Position numbers and translations under genes: made by a program. The notes under the pieces were generated by a model. It was not told the DNA's origin, ran no database searches, and saw nothing but the letters and a program-made list of their open reading frames with translations. This document shows positions 1 to 12,400 of a stretch of DNA of 64,000 nucleotides, piece after piece; within the stretch, counting starts at the first letter, position 1, and each line of letters begins with the position of its first letter. This DNA comes from Pohlia nutans. Taxonomy: Eukaryota; Streptophyta; Bryopsida; Bryales; Mniaceae. The stretch is taken from the NCBI GenBank assembly GCA_022496805.1, contig CM040107.1, positions 7,770,501 to 7,834,500 of the forward strand. The letters run 5' to 3'.

Positions 1-900
1 CTTTCTATGCAATGTCCATGTATAGTGTAGAATATATTGTTGCCCTACATATTTGACATAATATGACATATATTATACAATATGACATACACGCAATTTA
101 AAACTTCAAAGTATTACACTTCATAATCATTACACGGAAGATGACAGCATACACCGGTACATGTGTTAAGCCTACAGCTGCATCTCCCTCCTCTAAGCCC
201 CCTCCTTCATCTCCAAATCTACGAGCACAACGTATCCCATTCAATCAATACTACTAAAGTCATTTATATATATATTAAGACATTACTGTAGCAAAGCACA
301 CAAAAGTAGCTATCAAGTGACGTGATGTCTAATTCCAAAATATGATAAATCCTCGTCAGTTCAAAACATTGTGTTGAATTTAAATCTACCAGATTTTGTA
401 ACGGATGTCCGAGTGGACATCTCTAGTGTTCGTCGACGATGTGTGGGACGTCACGCACAACACGTTAGTGTTGCTAATGTCTGCATAACAGTAATTGGTG
501 CAGTATGTAAAGGTGCGAGAAGGTACATAGCAGCAAGCTCCACAACATCTACAAATGCTTGCAATGGCTTGCTGTCCCAATCACATTCTTCATCACCATT
601 GCACATAGAACAAAAGGCTGTAGAATTAGGAGCTCAGGTGCAGACATCCAGCCCAAACATCTTTGGTGACATCTATGTTGACATCTCTGATGACATCTTT
701 GGTGCCATGTCCGATGACAAGTTTGGTAACATTGCTAATCACATCTCTAGTGACATCTATGATGTAAATATATGGTGTATGCTACGAACATAAAGGCCAT
801 ACCTGGATACACCCGCTTGAAAAACCGCTAATTTGCAAGTCGCGACCGCCCTTCCCAATTGTATGTGGGATTCAAATCTCTAGCGCTGCATATACTAGGA
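1..900. other. left flank, no gene recognised
   Basis: AT-rich DNA left of the CACTA element. An open frame at 371-793 (+) contains imperfect GACATCT(N)GATGACATC repeats at about 640-770 that encode a D-I-x-x-D-I pattern; a similar GACGTCATCTTAGAC repeat lies on the far side of the CACTA element at 16697-16770. The frame looks like repeat-derived sequence rather than a gene. I see nothing else. Confidence 0.5.
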
Positions 901-1010
901 TACTACAAGTTTTAGGGTTTCTTCCACAACAAATCAAGTACTACAAGTTTTAGGGTTTCTTCCACAACAAATCAAATACTAGAAGTTTTAAAGTTTCTTC
1001 CACAACAAAT
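901..1010. repeat. 38-bp minisatellite, left part
   Basis: About three copies of a 38-bp unit (TACTACAAGTTTTAGGGTTT followed by CTTCCACAACAAATCAA), with unit starts at 901, 939 and 977. The array resumes at 16126 after the CACTA element, so this is the interrupted target site. The unit contains AGGGTTT, resembling a plant telo-box. Confidence 0.9.
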
Positions 1011-1038
1011 CACTACAAGAAAACCAGCCCAATGTGAC
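1011..1038 (+). repeat. CACTA left terminal inverted repeat
   Basis: 28 bp beginning CACTACAAGAAAACC and ending AATGTGAC; matches the reverse complement of 16098-16125 without mismatch. Confidence 0.95.
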
Positions 1039-2160
1039 CGGATGTGACTAAGTGCATATGACTATGTAGTCACCTCAGTCATTGGTTTAGTCTAAAATCA
1101 GTCCTAAGAGGGTCCAGTCATGGACTAGTCATATAAGTAGTCATATTTTTGAGGACCTGGGTGGGTTCGTCTACGGGAACGGGACATATGTTCTCCTGCC
1201 CGGTTCCCAGAGTCATGCTCTGAGTGCTTACTATGTGTAGTCATACTAATGTAGTCGGATTGTATGGGTATATGGTTTATGTATGTCTTAGTGTAGTAAT
1301 AGAGTTGGTTTGGGTGACTACATGAAGTCATGTAGTAAATAACCTGACTAATAGTAGTCATATATTTCAATCAGATGATTTTGAAGTCCTCTACTCGTTG
1401 GCTCAATGGGTGAGTGCTGTAAAATAGGAGTAGGTCCATAATCTTCACTTACATAATAGCTTGTCTATTCAACACTACCATGTCTGCGCGCAAACATTAT
1501 AGGATGTCATTTTAGGGCACCATTCTAGAAACACTACTAAATACACCTTCAAAGATTAGTAAGTAATTGGATTGGGCGTCCAAAAATCATGATTCCACTT
1601 GCTCTATCTTTCCACTTGCTTTCCAGATGCACGAAATTGCCTTGTATGCTTAACTTTGCTACAGATTTCCCAAGCTCACAAAGAAGCCGTTATTGATCAC
1701 CTTCCCATACTTTTTTGAGATGTCAAAGTGATTGCAAAATAACGTAGTCATATGGACAGTATTGTTTACTGGAATTAGTAATGACTGCGAAATAACATAG
1801 TCAGCGACACAGTTTCCTTTACTTATATTGGTAATGAATTGCATTTTAGCAACACCTATAAATACAACTTCAAACTATTACTAACTAATTGCAAGAGAGT
1901 CCAAAAATTGGTTTCCCATGTTGACAAATGAGCTATTACTGATCACCTTTCCGTACTTTTTTGAGATGTCAAAGTGACTGCAAAATACTGTAGTCATGTG
2001 CATAGTTTTCTTTACTTATATTCATAAGGAACTGCCTTTGTCCATACAACTCGAATTTGTTAACTGTGCAATCTCTGTGACTACTCTTTTGCTGTACCAA
2101 AATTCTACAGATAGTAGTTGGGCTCCTACAGTCCTACTGTGGTGACTCATCATTGTAGTC
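1039..2160. repeat. CACTA left subterminal repeat region
   Basis: Many short dyads of the form GTGACT or TGACTA followed a few bases later by AGTCA, for example around 1045-1140, 1250-1380, 1740-1810 and 1970-2000. In CACTA elements such subterminal repeats are the binding sites of TnpA. Two stretches near 1660-1760 and 1920-1990 are near-duplicates of each other (GATCACCTTNCCNTACTTTTTTGAGATGTC). Confidence 0.7.
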
Positions 2161-2163
2161 CGC

Positions 2164-5100
2164 CTATGTATCCTCCATTTGCAGAGCAAGCTGCACCTCG
2201 TTGCTAGAAAGCTCCCTGGAACTTGATAAAATAGGCGGCATCGCTGCGGTATCATCAGTGACATTCTGTGCCATCAATCCCTGACTTTTAGCATCGTCGC
2301 GTAAGCTTAGGCAGTGTAGATCTGGTCTTCCCTCAGCCATGGAGGTCACTCTCACACTCCGTGATTGATTGCGTAGAACAACCTTCCACCCAGGATGTGC
2401 CACATCGTCAACAAAGAAGACCTGTTGAGCATAAAGAGGAAACGCAAACGAATCTGATGAGTACGGAATGGTACGGTCAATGTTCACGAGAGTGAAACCG
2501 TACTCATCTCTCTTCATAGTTGCCCGTGGCCCAATCCACGTAGCTTGGACCCACTTACAATACAGTATGAGTAACTCGAACTTCCCATAGTCAACACCAA
2601 TAATCTCTTCGACCCACCCCACGTACTCCACGTTCGCGAGCCTGTGGTTCTTGTCCTTTTTGCTGGCACGGCAAGATTGTGAGAATATTGCAGCTACTCC
2701 GCTGTCGCACGTTGACAAGTGTACCTCTGCTCCGCGCACACGTATATGGTTCCCGTATGCATACATGCTGCGATACGATTTTGCCTCACATGAAGGTGGT
2801 AGGACAAGGCCAAGAACATCTTCATCGACCTGTGTGCCTGCTGCCACATCCCGTTGCACTGCAGCAGGAAACCACTCAAAAAACTGCTCATTCCTTGCGA
2901 TTGGTGGATACTCTGCTCTTCTACCCCGTGATCGACGGCGTATCTCTGCACGCATTCTGTCCCGCGCTTCCATCTCCAAGTAGTGACGTCTGATTAGAAG
3001 CCACAGTGGATGGAAAGTTTTTAGATAACAAAAACATAGAGCATATAGAGGAAACGTCATCTACAAAACATTCTCTAGTCATGTGTTACAATATGATGAC
3101 TAGAATTAGTACGCAATAGACCTTTGGTGACTACAGACAGTCACATTGTCCCTTCTAGACAGAGCGCATGACTAAAACAAGGGATGCTTACTCTCTATAT
3201 GACTGTAGAGGCTCCGCGTTCGTGAGAACAAACTCGTGAATCCGTGCCCTGAGCTCTGATGTCAAGAGTCGATATCGACCTGTACCCTCCACGACCTCAC
3301 TCTTGGCCCCTACTTCCTCCTCATCGTCCCAGATCCTCCTCCGTGTTAGCTCACAGTCTTGCATGTACTCTGTGCAAAATCCTAACGCCTCCTCTATTGT
3401 GTACCCCCTCGCCATGGATCCCTCGGGTTTTGCTCGTTGCCTAACATAGCCCTTCAGTCTCTTCAAGTATCGCTCAATAGGATACATCCATCGGGTGTGT
3501 ACGGGACCACATATATCCAACTGCTGCACCAGGTGAATGGGGAGGTGTGACATGACATCAAAGAATGAAGGTGGAAAAACCTTCTCTAGCATGCATAGTG
3601 TCTCAGCTGTGTACTCCAAGAACTGTTCCATGGACGAGGGCTCTACGGACTTTGCGCACAATCGTACAAACACCCGACTAAGCCGCATTATTGCCACCCG
3701 CATATCCCTGTCCAAGAGAGTGCGCAAACACAAAGGGAGCAACTGTTGCATCAAGACATGGTAGTCATGAGATTTCAGCCCTTTTAAGTCCCCATCCGAC
3801 GCAATGCACTTTGCAAGTTGGCCAGCGTAGTTTGTAGGAGTCTTCAAATTGCGGAGAATGTCTAGGAATTTCGCCTTCTCCTCTTTCGATAGTACATATG
3901 GAGCTGTTGGAAGTACGACATACCCAGGTTTCCTTCCAGGAAGCGGGTGCAGATGTGGTCGAATATTAGCCTCTTTTAAGTCTAGCCTGGCCTTCAAAGT
4001 GTCACGGACTCCCCAAATTGTTTTCATCACGTTCTTGCAAATGTTTTTTTCACAATGCATGGGATCCAAAACATGTCTAATGAAGAGGTCCTGCCAGAAA
4101 TCCCAACATAGCATTCCAGCATCAGATTTGCTCACTATTAACAAAGAATCTTAAGCATTCATTGAGAAGATATAGGTCCATATTCATTTTTCTCCCTACA
4201 TGCAGTGATGGATTTCAGAAATTGCACTATTCACAGTCAACCTTCTTATCAATCAGGTTACTAGATTCAGTCAACAATTCTGAAAGTAGTTACTAGAACC
4301 AGTGAATGCGCTTAGTACCTGCCAATACGGAAGCAGGTACAGAGCTGAGAGCCGCTTCACTCCGGTCCGGTGAATGGGGTCGCCTTCTCCTCCACCTCTT
4401 CTTCCCTGTGACTCCTGCAGGAAGGATACTCTTTCTTGTGCATAGCCCTTGATGTCGCATCCTTTTAGAATTGGAGGGGGCGGCCGGTACTCCTGTTGAC
4501 CATCGAATGCTTGCTTGAGCCTACGATAGGGATGCCATCTACTGAGATACTGGCGGTGACCTACAAATACATTCTTTCCTAAAGCCTTTGACCGCCGAGT
4601 TGTAACATCTGGCCCACACTCCGTACATGCTCTATACCCTTTTGTGACTTGGCCAGATGTTAGTCTGTACGCAGGGAAGTCGTGCATGCACCAAAGAAGT
4701 AGAGCCCGCAGTTTAAAATGCTGTCTAGGGGGCTCTTCAGACACATCTATCGCTGGTACCCCTTTCCAGAGTTCCAAGAGCTCTTCAATCAGTGGAGTAA
4801 GGTACACATCGATGTTCTCCGAGGTCACGCTCTCTTTCCCTGGAATCAGCAATGCAAGCATGATGAAAAATGGCTTCATCACTAGCCATGCAGGCAAATT
4901 ATAGTTCACCAGGAGAACCGGCCATGTCGAGTGACTGAGCGACTGGTTTCCGAACGGATTCACTCCGTCCAGAGCCATCCCCAAGCGTATGTTCCTATGC
5001 TCAGCTGTAAAGTTGGCATCCAATGACTCAATGTGCTTCTAGGCCTTCGAATCAGGGACGCAATCCACGCTACTCCCCTCCTTCTGATTGGTGCCATTTG

Positions 5101-6042
5101 TTAAGTTCCGCCAGTCTTTTACACCGGTACACGCGCTTCAAACGGGGAATCAACGGAAAATGGCGTAGAATTTTGGATGGGATTGGGCTGGACTCTGACT
5201 TGTATCTCGGGGCGTTGCACTTTGGACAGGACTTCGCATCCTGCAGCTCATTCCTGAACAGGCAGCATCCATTGCAGCATGCATGTATAATATTATAAGA
5301 CAGTCCTAGCTTCACCACATACATCCGGGCTTCATAGTGAGAATGGGGTAGGTACTTGTCACTTGGAAGGGGAATATGCAGCAGTTGAAGTAGTTCGTCA
5401 GCAAATGCATTCGATACTCCAAACACCGCAAAACAATTGAGTAGCAGAAGAGTTGAGACCAACCGACTTGTTGTGGCACCTGCAAAAAGAGGAGTTCGGG
5501 AATGCTCCACTAACTCCTCCATTACATCTGCCCTGCAGTCCCCTTCCTCCCATGGGATTGCGTCATCCTCCTCCACATCGTCTGTTGGAGTACAATCCTC
5601 ACAGTCTTCGTCCTCGAGGTCATCGTATCTAGAGAGGCACTCCATGATCATTCTTATTGCGTCCATGCCCCCATTGTTGTTGTCAAGCTTAGGAGGGCTT
5701 TCCCTGACTTCCTCTTCAACAAGGTCGTTTTCCGCATCCACGAGACCCGCCTGAGCATAGCACACTCTTGGAATTAATCATTGAAAGTATTTTAGCGCTG
5801 GACATCAAATGACTTGCTTATTACATCACGTAGTTTAGACATATCAAAATAGGCATAGTGAATTGAGGGTCTCTTCCAATGGTCCTGAGATGCTTGCGAA
5901 TGGTTGCCCTATTGATGCAACGACCTCCCATACAATTTCTGCATGGGCAACGGTAACTCGTTAGCCCCAGTCTATCTGCTTCTCTCTCCTCCAATTCCCA
6001 GAGGTCGAGGTCGCTTGCCCCCGTCGCACCACGGCTAGCCAT
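2164..6042 (-). CDS. TNP2-family CACTA transposase, about five exons
   Basis: Catalyses excision and integration of the element in the nucleus. Exon-sized open segments on the minus strand, in order: 6042-5821 with a transposase-associated zinc-binding motif (CPCRNCMGGRC...HLRTIG); 5765-5070 with the tnp2 start (GLSYNIIHACCNGCCLFR, then CPKC); 5023-4271 with the tnp2 core (MALDGVNPFGNQ and MHDFPAYRLTSG), where the Asp in ALDG and the HDFPAY stretch are family hallmarks; 4144-3188 with the end of tnp2 (HVLDPMHCEKN) and a DUF4218-like region (LKSHDYHVLMQQLLPLCLR, PIHLVQQL, RWMYPIERYLKRLKGYVR); 3060-2164 with a DUF4216-like region (FELLILYCKWV, FVDDVAHPGWKVVLR). A donor follows YLLPYWQ in the third exon, and a possible acceptor TTTCTGGCAG precedes DLFIRHVLDPM in the fourth. 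I see no internal stop inside the exons. The start is the Met of MASRGATGASD. Exact splice sites are inferred. Confidence 0.88.
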
Positions 6043-6938
6043 TTGTCAATGTAAAGCGGTCAATGGCACCTGCTCCTATACAGAAAACCACGCGAAATTG
6101 AGCATATGAACTCAGTACCTTAATCACATTAGAATCACAGTTGAATGTGCCATCAAAGTTTAAACTACGTCACTGCTGTCAGTCACATGAACCAAACTAC
6201 TGACTACTGAACTCGCTATATGATGAAGTATTGTGACTTCGTACAGTCACATAAACCAAACTTATGATTGACCTTGGTCAGATCGTCCTTCACCACGCGT
6301 TGCAATCTCTTAAACAGCTTGAAGCAACGACTGTAAAGCAACCTGAGCATCACAAAACAACCACTGATTGAAGAGAACAAATTCAAAGAGCAGAATCCTC
6401 CACAGAATCATACAATTTGAAACGAATCAAATCCTCTCAATTGCAAACTATCACAGGAGAAGGTACGACATGAACCCGGAATCGCATGCAAAGGCACATG
6501 TAACAAACTGAAAAAAGCATCAGTTTACAGTCTAACTAGTTTTTCTCAGTGGAGCATTTTGCACACTTCAATCGAAGATGCCCATGCTGAAAATTCAGCC
6601 ATTATTGAGCACCTTAATCGACAGAAGAAACTAACTTAATCAATCAAGTAAACGCGAGAAGAAACTACCTTAATCACACCACAAACAACAGAAGAAACTA
6701 CCTTAATCACACCAGAATCACACTTGCATTTGCCACAGATGTTTAAGCTCTATGACTGCCTTCAGTCACATGAACCGAAACACTGACTACAGAACTCGCT
6801 ATGTGTTCAGGTGTTGTGACTGATTATCGTCATATGAACCAGACGTATGACTAAAAATCAGTTCAAAATCACAGAACAGAGGGGATTGACATATAAAACT
6901 CAGTGATTTTTTAGTTCTACACTGCCCAAATCCCTCAC

Positions 6939-7137
6939 CTGGTGTTAGTTGGTGCCCACAATCATGCAAAGCTCGAATGACTTCTGCAGTTGCTATTGCA
7001 GCACCGTGACGAAGACTGAGCTCGGGTGAAAGGGTATAGGGCAGAAGTATGCCTAGAACAGTCGTCTCAAAATACTCCGGATCATATTTCACAAGCGTTG
7101 CGAGAGCCTCTGCTGCTAATTCACGAAGTGATATATC
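6939..7137 (-). pseudogene. captured exon of tubulin-folding cofactor D inside the CACTA element
   Basis: A 199-nt exon bounded by an acceptor (AG at 7139-7138) and a donor (AG|GTGAGG at 6939/6938). It encodes about 66 residues including [37 protein letters not shown] and ALHDCGHQL, which I recognise as the HEAT-repeat region of cofactor D, a protein that assembles alpha/beta-tubulin dimers. No other cofactor D exon is obvious nearby, so this is a gene fragment carried by the transposon (transduplication). Intact splice sites could allow it to be spliced into a chimeric transcript. Confidence 0.75.
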
Positions 7138-7399
7138 CTACAAAGTCAAAGCCAAAATAATGAATCGAGTCTTTCTAAGTGGCAAAGCCAGAAAAGAGTA
7201 AAAATGAAGGAACACGAATTTCATGCTGCAAGAATGGAAGATGTTGCAAAAACGTGCAAATAAACAGAGTATCACTGTAGATCTTCCTTAGCACATTTGA
7301 AACGCTGAGACAACATAATCAAATAAAGAACCATGTCTTAAACAATATCAATAGCAGAGAGAAATAATCTTGCAAATAAGGCTCGGGACGGTTTTAAAA

Positions 7400-7580
7400 A
7401 AACTAACCCAAAATGCATGCATTCGTGGAGGGAAGTAAGAGAGTTATACCCAATGACGGATCTTTCTGTTCAAAAGATTCTCTTACAAGATTCGAACTCG
7501 CTGCACTGGCTCGCACCTGCGCATCAAACATACCAAGCAGTTAGTGACTTGCTCATCCGCCGCACTCACTTGCAAAATAG
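7400..7580 (-). repeat. possible tRNA-derived SINE fragment
   Basis: On the minus strand a GAGTTCGAATCTTG stretch (7486-7499) resembles the B box of tRNA genes, with GCGGATGAGCAAGTCAC about 50 bases upstream as a weak A-box candidate, and an oligo-T run near 7395-7400 at the 3' side. This spacing is typical of plant SINEs. The A box is a poor match, so the call is tentative. Confidence 0.35.
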
Positions 7581-7982
7581 TGTAAGTGCCAGCATTTAAA
7601 TATAGTAACACCTTATTTATAATGCACAGATTTTTGTATAATGCACACTTTTTTTTCATACTGCACTCGCAATGTTTGATAATGCACTTCTAATTATGTC
7701 TGATAGTGCACTCTCAACACTATATGAATGGCATCACATTACCTTCATAAAAATAGAATCACCCTTGAATCTACCATCGAGGTTGAAGCTCTGTGACTGC
7801 CTCCAGTCACATGCACCAAAGAGCTAACTATTGAACTCGTTATGTATTAAAGGATTCTGACTCCTTACCGTCACATGAACGAAAATCATGACTAACCTTG
7901 GTCAGCAGAAAGCATTGGTTTGAGTGTTATAGTGTAGAGAGTCCTACTGAATTTCTAAGAGTACGCGTTCATAAATGCTCAC

Positions 7983-8070
7983 CTCGTCTAGACTGAAAAG
8001 AGCACTCGTGTTTCCAAGCTCTTTAGGTATCGTTCTAGTTAAGTCATTATCAACCAACTCCCTGCAGTGC
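7983..8070 (-). pseudogene. captured exon-like leucine-rich-repeat fragment
   Basis: Bounded by CTAG (acceptor at 8072-8071) and GAG|GTGAGC (donor at 7982-7981). It encodes HCRELVDNDLTRTIPKELGN followed by TSALFSLDE. The spacing L..L..N.LT..IP.ELGN matches the plant extracellular leucine-rich-repeat consensus of receptor-like kinases and related proteins. It lies just upstream of the cofactor D exon on the same strand and appears to be a second captured host fragment. It is too short to assign to a gene. Confidence 0.45.
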
Positions 8071-8170
8071 CTAGAAAAGAGAAATTCGCATCAGAAGCGA
8101 AAATCTCAAATGCTAACATCCAGAATCTCGCAAGAAGAAGCTTCTCTATACCACTGGTGCTGAAATTCTA

Positions 8171-9440
8171 TTCAAAAGGGTACCTCTCATTGCGAATGAT
8201 GTTCTGTTAATCAAAAGCTTCCTTCAGGTTATAATTGGCCTAACAGCCCGCCTTTGCAATCCGCCTTTGCCTCTGGAAATGGATATTGTCACCTGCAGCC
8301 TTGGTAAAAACCAGCAACATCAAGTAAGCCCTTAAGGACGTGGGACTCATACAAAACTCAAAATCTATCACATTCTAAACCATAACGGATCAAGGAAACC
8401 GTACAGGCAATCCACGCAATCGAATCCAATCTTGGAAACTGACTGGGATGATGAAAAATCGGATTCTTGAAATCCAGAATCAACGAAGAACATTGCATGT
8501 GTTGGTAATTTTTATTTTTAATTAAAACTCGACAAAAAGAAAATCCTATACTACCTACTCAAAACTGCTGAAACCCAGTCCTTCAGGGCTAAAGCATGGC
8601 ATTCTTAGGTAGTAGCACCCCGTATTTTCAAATTTTGGTAAAAATAATGTTCACTAGCTCGTTAAGGGCGCCTCCAACTTCAGTACCCTACCCCAGTAGA
8701 TAATCAATTGACGAAATTGAAATGATCTGTAGCGCCCCCTCAGTCAAGCCAAAAAATGCTGAAGGAGCGGCAGGAATTCAAAGAATCTTTTCAACAAGAC
8801 ACAAAAACTATCCATCAAAAAATGAGAGCTACAAACCGAAACTAATCACGATGCAAATTCGTTAAATCTCCATTCAACTGAAATTCTTCTTATCTGAATT
8901 ACACTAAACAAATCCATAGAGAAACCGAAAACTGAATCTCCACATAAACCCTAAAATGAATGCTTCTCCCGGCCATAAAACCAAAAGAGAATGCAACAAA
9001 TTCTTGAAGTAATTTGAATTCACTCACTCACTCACTTGATTGGGAACGATGGCTAGGAACAAATTGACTGGGATGATGAAAATATCGGATTCTTCAAATC
9101 CAGTTCATGAACAATCCATTTTGTGACAGCCAGCAGTCATCGTTGAGTCAATGTTCACCACTTACGAGTAAGCAAGCTAGAAGATGACTGAGCTTACAAT
9201 TGTGACTGCCTTCAGTCACGAACGACTCCCACCGCAGAATGGATGACAGTTGCGACCCTACCACGCTCATTACAGATCCCTAGAAGGAAAGCAGCAAAGT
9301 TTTTGGCGGCGTTTAGGCGTAGTGGTGCTACTCTCTGATCTAACAAGCATTAAGTTTTCGAATTGACGGTGGCGGCAGATCGTACCTGTTTTTCAAGATG
9401 GCAATGTTAAGGGCGCTCGATTGCCTCCCACGCCTCACCG
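8171..9440. other. CACTA interior without recognised gene
   Basis: Between the captured exons and the TnpA-like gene. It contains long A/T-rich intron-like sequence, an ACCCTAAA stretch near 8947-8955, a duplicated GACTGGGATGATGAAAA phrase (near 8441 and 9068) and a GTGACTGCCTTCAGTCAC dyad near 9200. It could hold further decayed captured sequence; none was recognised. Confidence 0.4.
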
Positions 9441-9458
9441 CTCCTGCTTGCTCGAGCG

Positions 9459-12400
9459 ATGGAGACGCCCACGAACGCCGCTGAAGCGCCTTCGGCGACT
9501 GAAGACGACGACACCTCCTCCGGCGAGTGGGTTTCCTAGCGATCTGAGGAGCAGGCTTCGAAGGAAGGGTTTGGGAGGGACGAGGACGCCGACGTGACAG
9601 AGTATGAGAGGCTGCGGCATGAGAACTTACGAATAAACTCCATCAAGCTACAGGAGCTCGGAGTCCCGCTTCTGGCAGCATCCTTGAGAGACTCGACAAC
9701 CACTTGCACGACCGAAGCGGGGGGAGGAGAGGGGGATCTCGCGACCGTGAAGAGCACACGCAGCGCCGGCGCCAGCAGCCTCGGAATCCGCCAAAACGGC
9801 CTCAGGTAGTGAATCCCTAAACCCTAGCTTGATCGCGATCCTCCCAGCCTCCTCGATTTAGGGTTTTGGATGTTCAGTCAATGCTGCTGAGGTTTTTTTT
9901 TTGTTTCCGATGGAGAATGAATGAGGTCTAGGAAATGGCAAGAGCGCACAGGAATTAGCGAGGGTTTTGACATTTTTAGGGTTTTCTTGTTTCTTATCTT
10001 CAATGCTCTTTGTGAGGTAGCTTGACTGAATCCCACATGCGTCGGAGTAAGCGACTAATCAAACCGCCACCAAAAGCTCGAAGGACGTCGCGCTCTACAA
10101 GGAAGAAGCATAAGGACGCGCTCTGCAAGGAATCGAAGGAATGCCTGAGGAGCGTGAAGAGCAGCTCCGAGGAGTGGCACAGCGAAGAGGAGAAAACGGA
10201 CAGCACAACTCACATCGAGAATGATGACGAGCGTGGCAATGGCGATGATGAGGTCTCGCCAGTAGGAGTGGGAAAGCCCCATCGAGGCAAGCAAAATCCT
10301 CAAGTGAGTGTACTAACTCACTATTGGGATTTCTTAACATGCTGATGGGTGATAGCTTCTTCTTGCTTCCATCAAACTACCTGGAATCGGTGGGATTCAT
10401 GCTTCCATCAAACTACCTCGATTCGGTGTTTGCTTGCCTTGAAACTGCAGTCATGTTTCCAAGCTCTGTGACTGCTCATAGTCACATGATCTCGAATTTT
10501 GACTACAAAACTAGTATCGAGCCCAACAGATGTATGACTGATGTTGGTCTTTGCTTGTTGGCTCGTTCCATGACTCCTTTTTGCTCTTAATGTTTACCTA
10601 GAAGCTGCTGCTACCCATGATTTCGATATGAACTCAATCAGTAAGTGATGATAAAGCTTGTCAAGTTCAGCACTCTCTCTCGCTAGTGTAGAGGATACGT
10701 TTTCTGTTGATTGATGCATTTGGGGTAGTATGAGTAAGTTTAACATCACAAGAGAGTGCTAGTGTAGAGGATACGTGGCTCATCTTCTGTAATTTGAAAC
10801 TGTTGCAATGGTTGAAACTGTAGCTCATCTTCTGTTTGCTTGCTTGAAACTGTAGTACATCTTCTGTGCTTGCTTCAAACTGCAGTAATGATGCAACGAA
10901 GAAACTCAATTCATGGTTGGTGTTTGATTTTGTGCCATGGATTTTGTGTTTGTTTGCCTTGAAACTGCAGTCATGTTTCCAAGGTCTGTGACTGCTCAGT
11001 CACATGAACGAGAATTCTGACAATTAAACTCGTATCATGCTCAAGATGTATGACAGAATTTGGATTTTGCTTGTAGGCTCGTTACTTGACTCCTCTTCTG
11101 TAGCTTTGATTGTTTGCTTGATTTTGCTTGATTGTTTGCTTGATTTTGCTTCAATTGCATTGGAGTGATTGATTGCTCAAGTCTGCCAGCAATAGGTGTT
11201 GAAGTTTTGTGTTGAAGTTTTGTGTCGAATGCTCATTCCTTTCATCTGTGGTGCTAATTAATAGATTTTCATGCAAACCATTTGTGGTAATCGAATAGTT
11301 GATTCCGTAAGCTCGTTGAGTGCTTGGAATCAGTTTGAGAATGAATTTGTTGATTGAGTTCAGTCACATGAACTAAATAGTTGACTATCAAACTCCGTAT
11401 ATGTTTAGGATTTGTGACTGGTCCTAGTCACATGAACTGGGATAATGACTAACCTTGACATTGAGAATGATTACCGCTGTATGGATTGTCTAGGCCAGAG
11501 CACAGACAACCAAGCCATCTGTGTGGGAGGTGCGCAACCGAGGTCGTGGAGGTTGTAGAATTCCCAAACCCAGGTCAACGAGCCTACGTCCGCAGCAAAG
11601 AGCCCGACCTCAACAAAGAAAACGTCTCAAGATGTCAGACGATTCACTATGAGGGGAGCCCTTCGATTACTGCAATGACGTTGTACCCGAAGTTCCTCCT
11701 AACAAGGGAGGCAGCACACCTCCTTCGCGTGGCCGAGCCGTTCCCCGGCATGGGTCCATTAGTAGCTTGGACCTTGAAATTGCAGAAAGAGAGCTCCAAC
11801 TACTGCAATAAAGGTGAGCGATGGACATGCAAGAGCCTGGGGTGAACTCCACATATTCTCCATCAGAGATGACTCAGAGCTTTGGTCAACCCTCATATTC
11901 CAGGGACCAAAAGTCCAGACAACGGGTCGCTTTGAAGCAACAACAGGCTCAGGAGGTCACTATTCGAGATGCAGGAGGGCCCAGAAAACACCTTGTGGAG
12001 GTCAATCTGAGAGGACATCCACAAGGACAGAATCGACCGCTGTGGCTAACATGTCTTCGAGGTCATGCGCAGGATATAGATTTCAGCGAAGACAACTACA
12101 AGAATCTCAACACTTCTATACTACTCGCTGTCAAGGAACGAGTGGACAACACTTTTGAGTACCATTGGGGCCTTGGCAAGGTGACAGAGGAGGCTTTCCA
12201 CAGCATTTTGAAGGGCTAGTTGAAGGTGAAGAGATATCAGTTGAAGAAAAGAATGCAAGAAGGGAAGGACAAGCCAAAGCACATTCGGCATGACCATTGG
12301 GTAAAGTTGTCAAAACTTATTTTGGAGTAGAAAAACAGCATGAAGCAGAGAAGCTGTGATACAGCCGAGCGCAAGTGAGGAGGCCGTCTTCAGCCGGGCG

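Larger units (their letters stand above)
6160..11465. repeat. dispersed ~110-bp CACTA internal repeat, at least six copies
   Basis: A unit made of paired dyads, roughly GTGACTGCCTNCAGTCACAT then GAACC...TGACTAC...GAACTCG, then GTGACTNNTNNNNGTCACAT and TGACTAACCTTGGTCA. Copies start near 6166, 6755, 7788, 10466, 10986 and 11355. They sit between exons of both gene sets and share the GTGACT/AGTCAC core with the subterminal repeats, so TnpA-type binding sites appear to run throughout the element rather than only at its ends. Confidence 0.75.

Noticed and set aside
371..793. 140-residue open frame on the plus strand
   Set aside because: It runs through GACATCT-type simple repeats and has no recognisable domain; similar repeats lie at 16697-16770 without a matching frame.
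840..890. B-box-like GGGATTCAAATCTC suggesting a SINE
   Set aside because: No credible A box upstream and no terminal tail.
1385..1425. tRNA-like A-box (TTGGCTCAATGGGTGAGTG)
   Set aside because: No B box or acceptor-stem pairing follows within the required distance.
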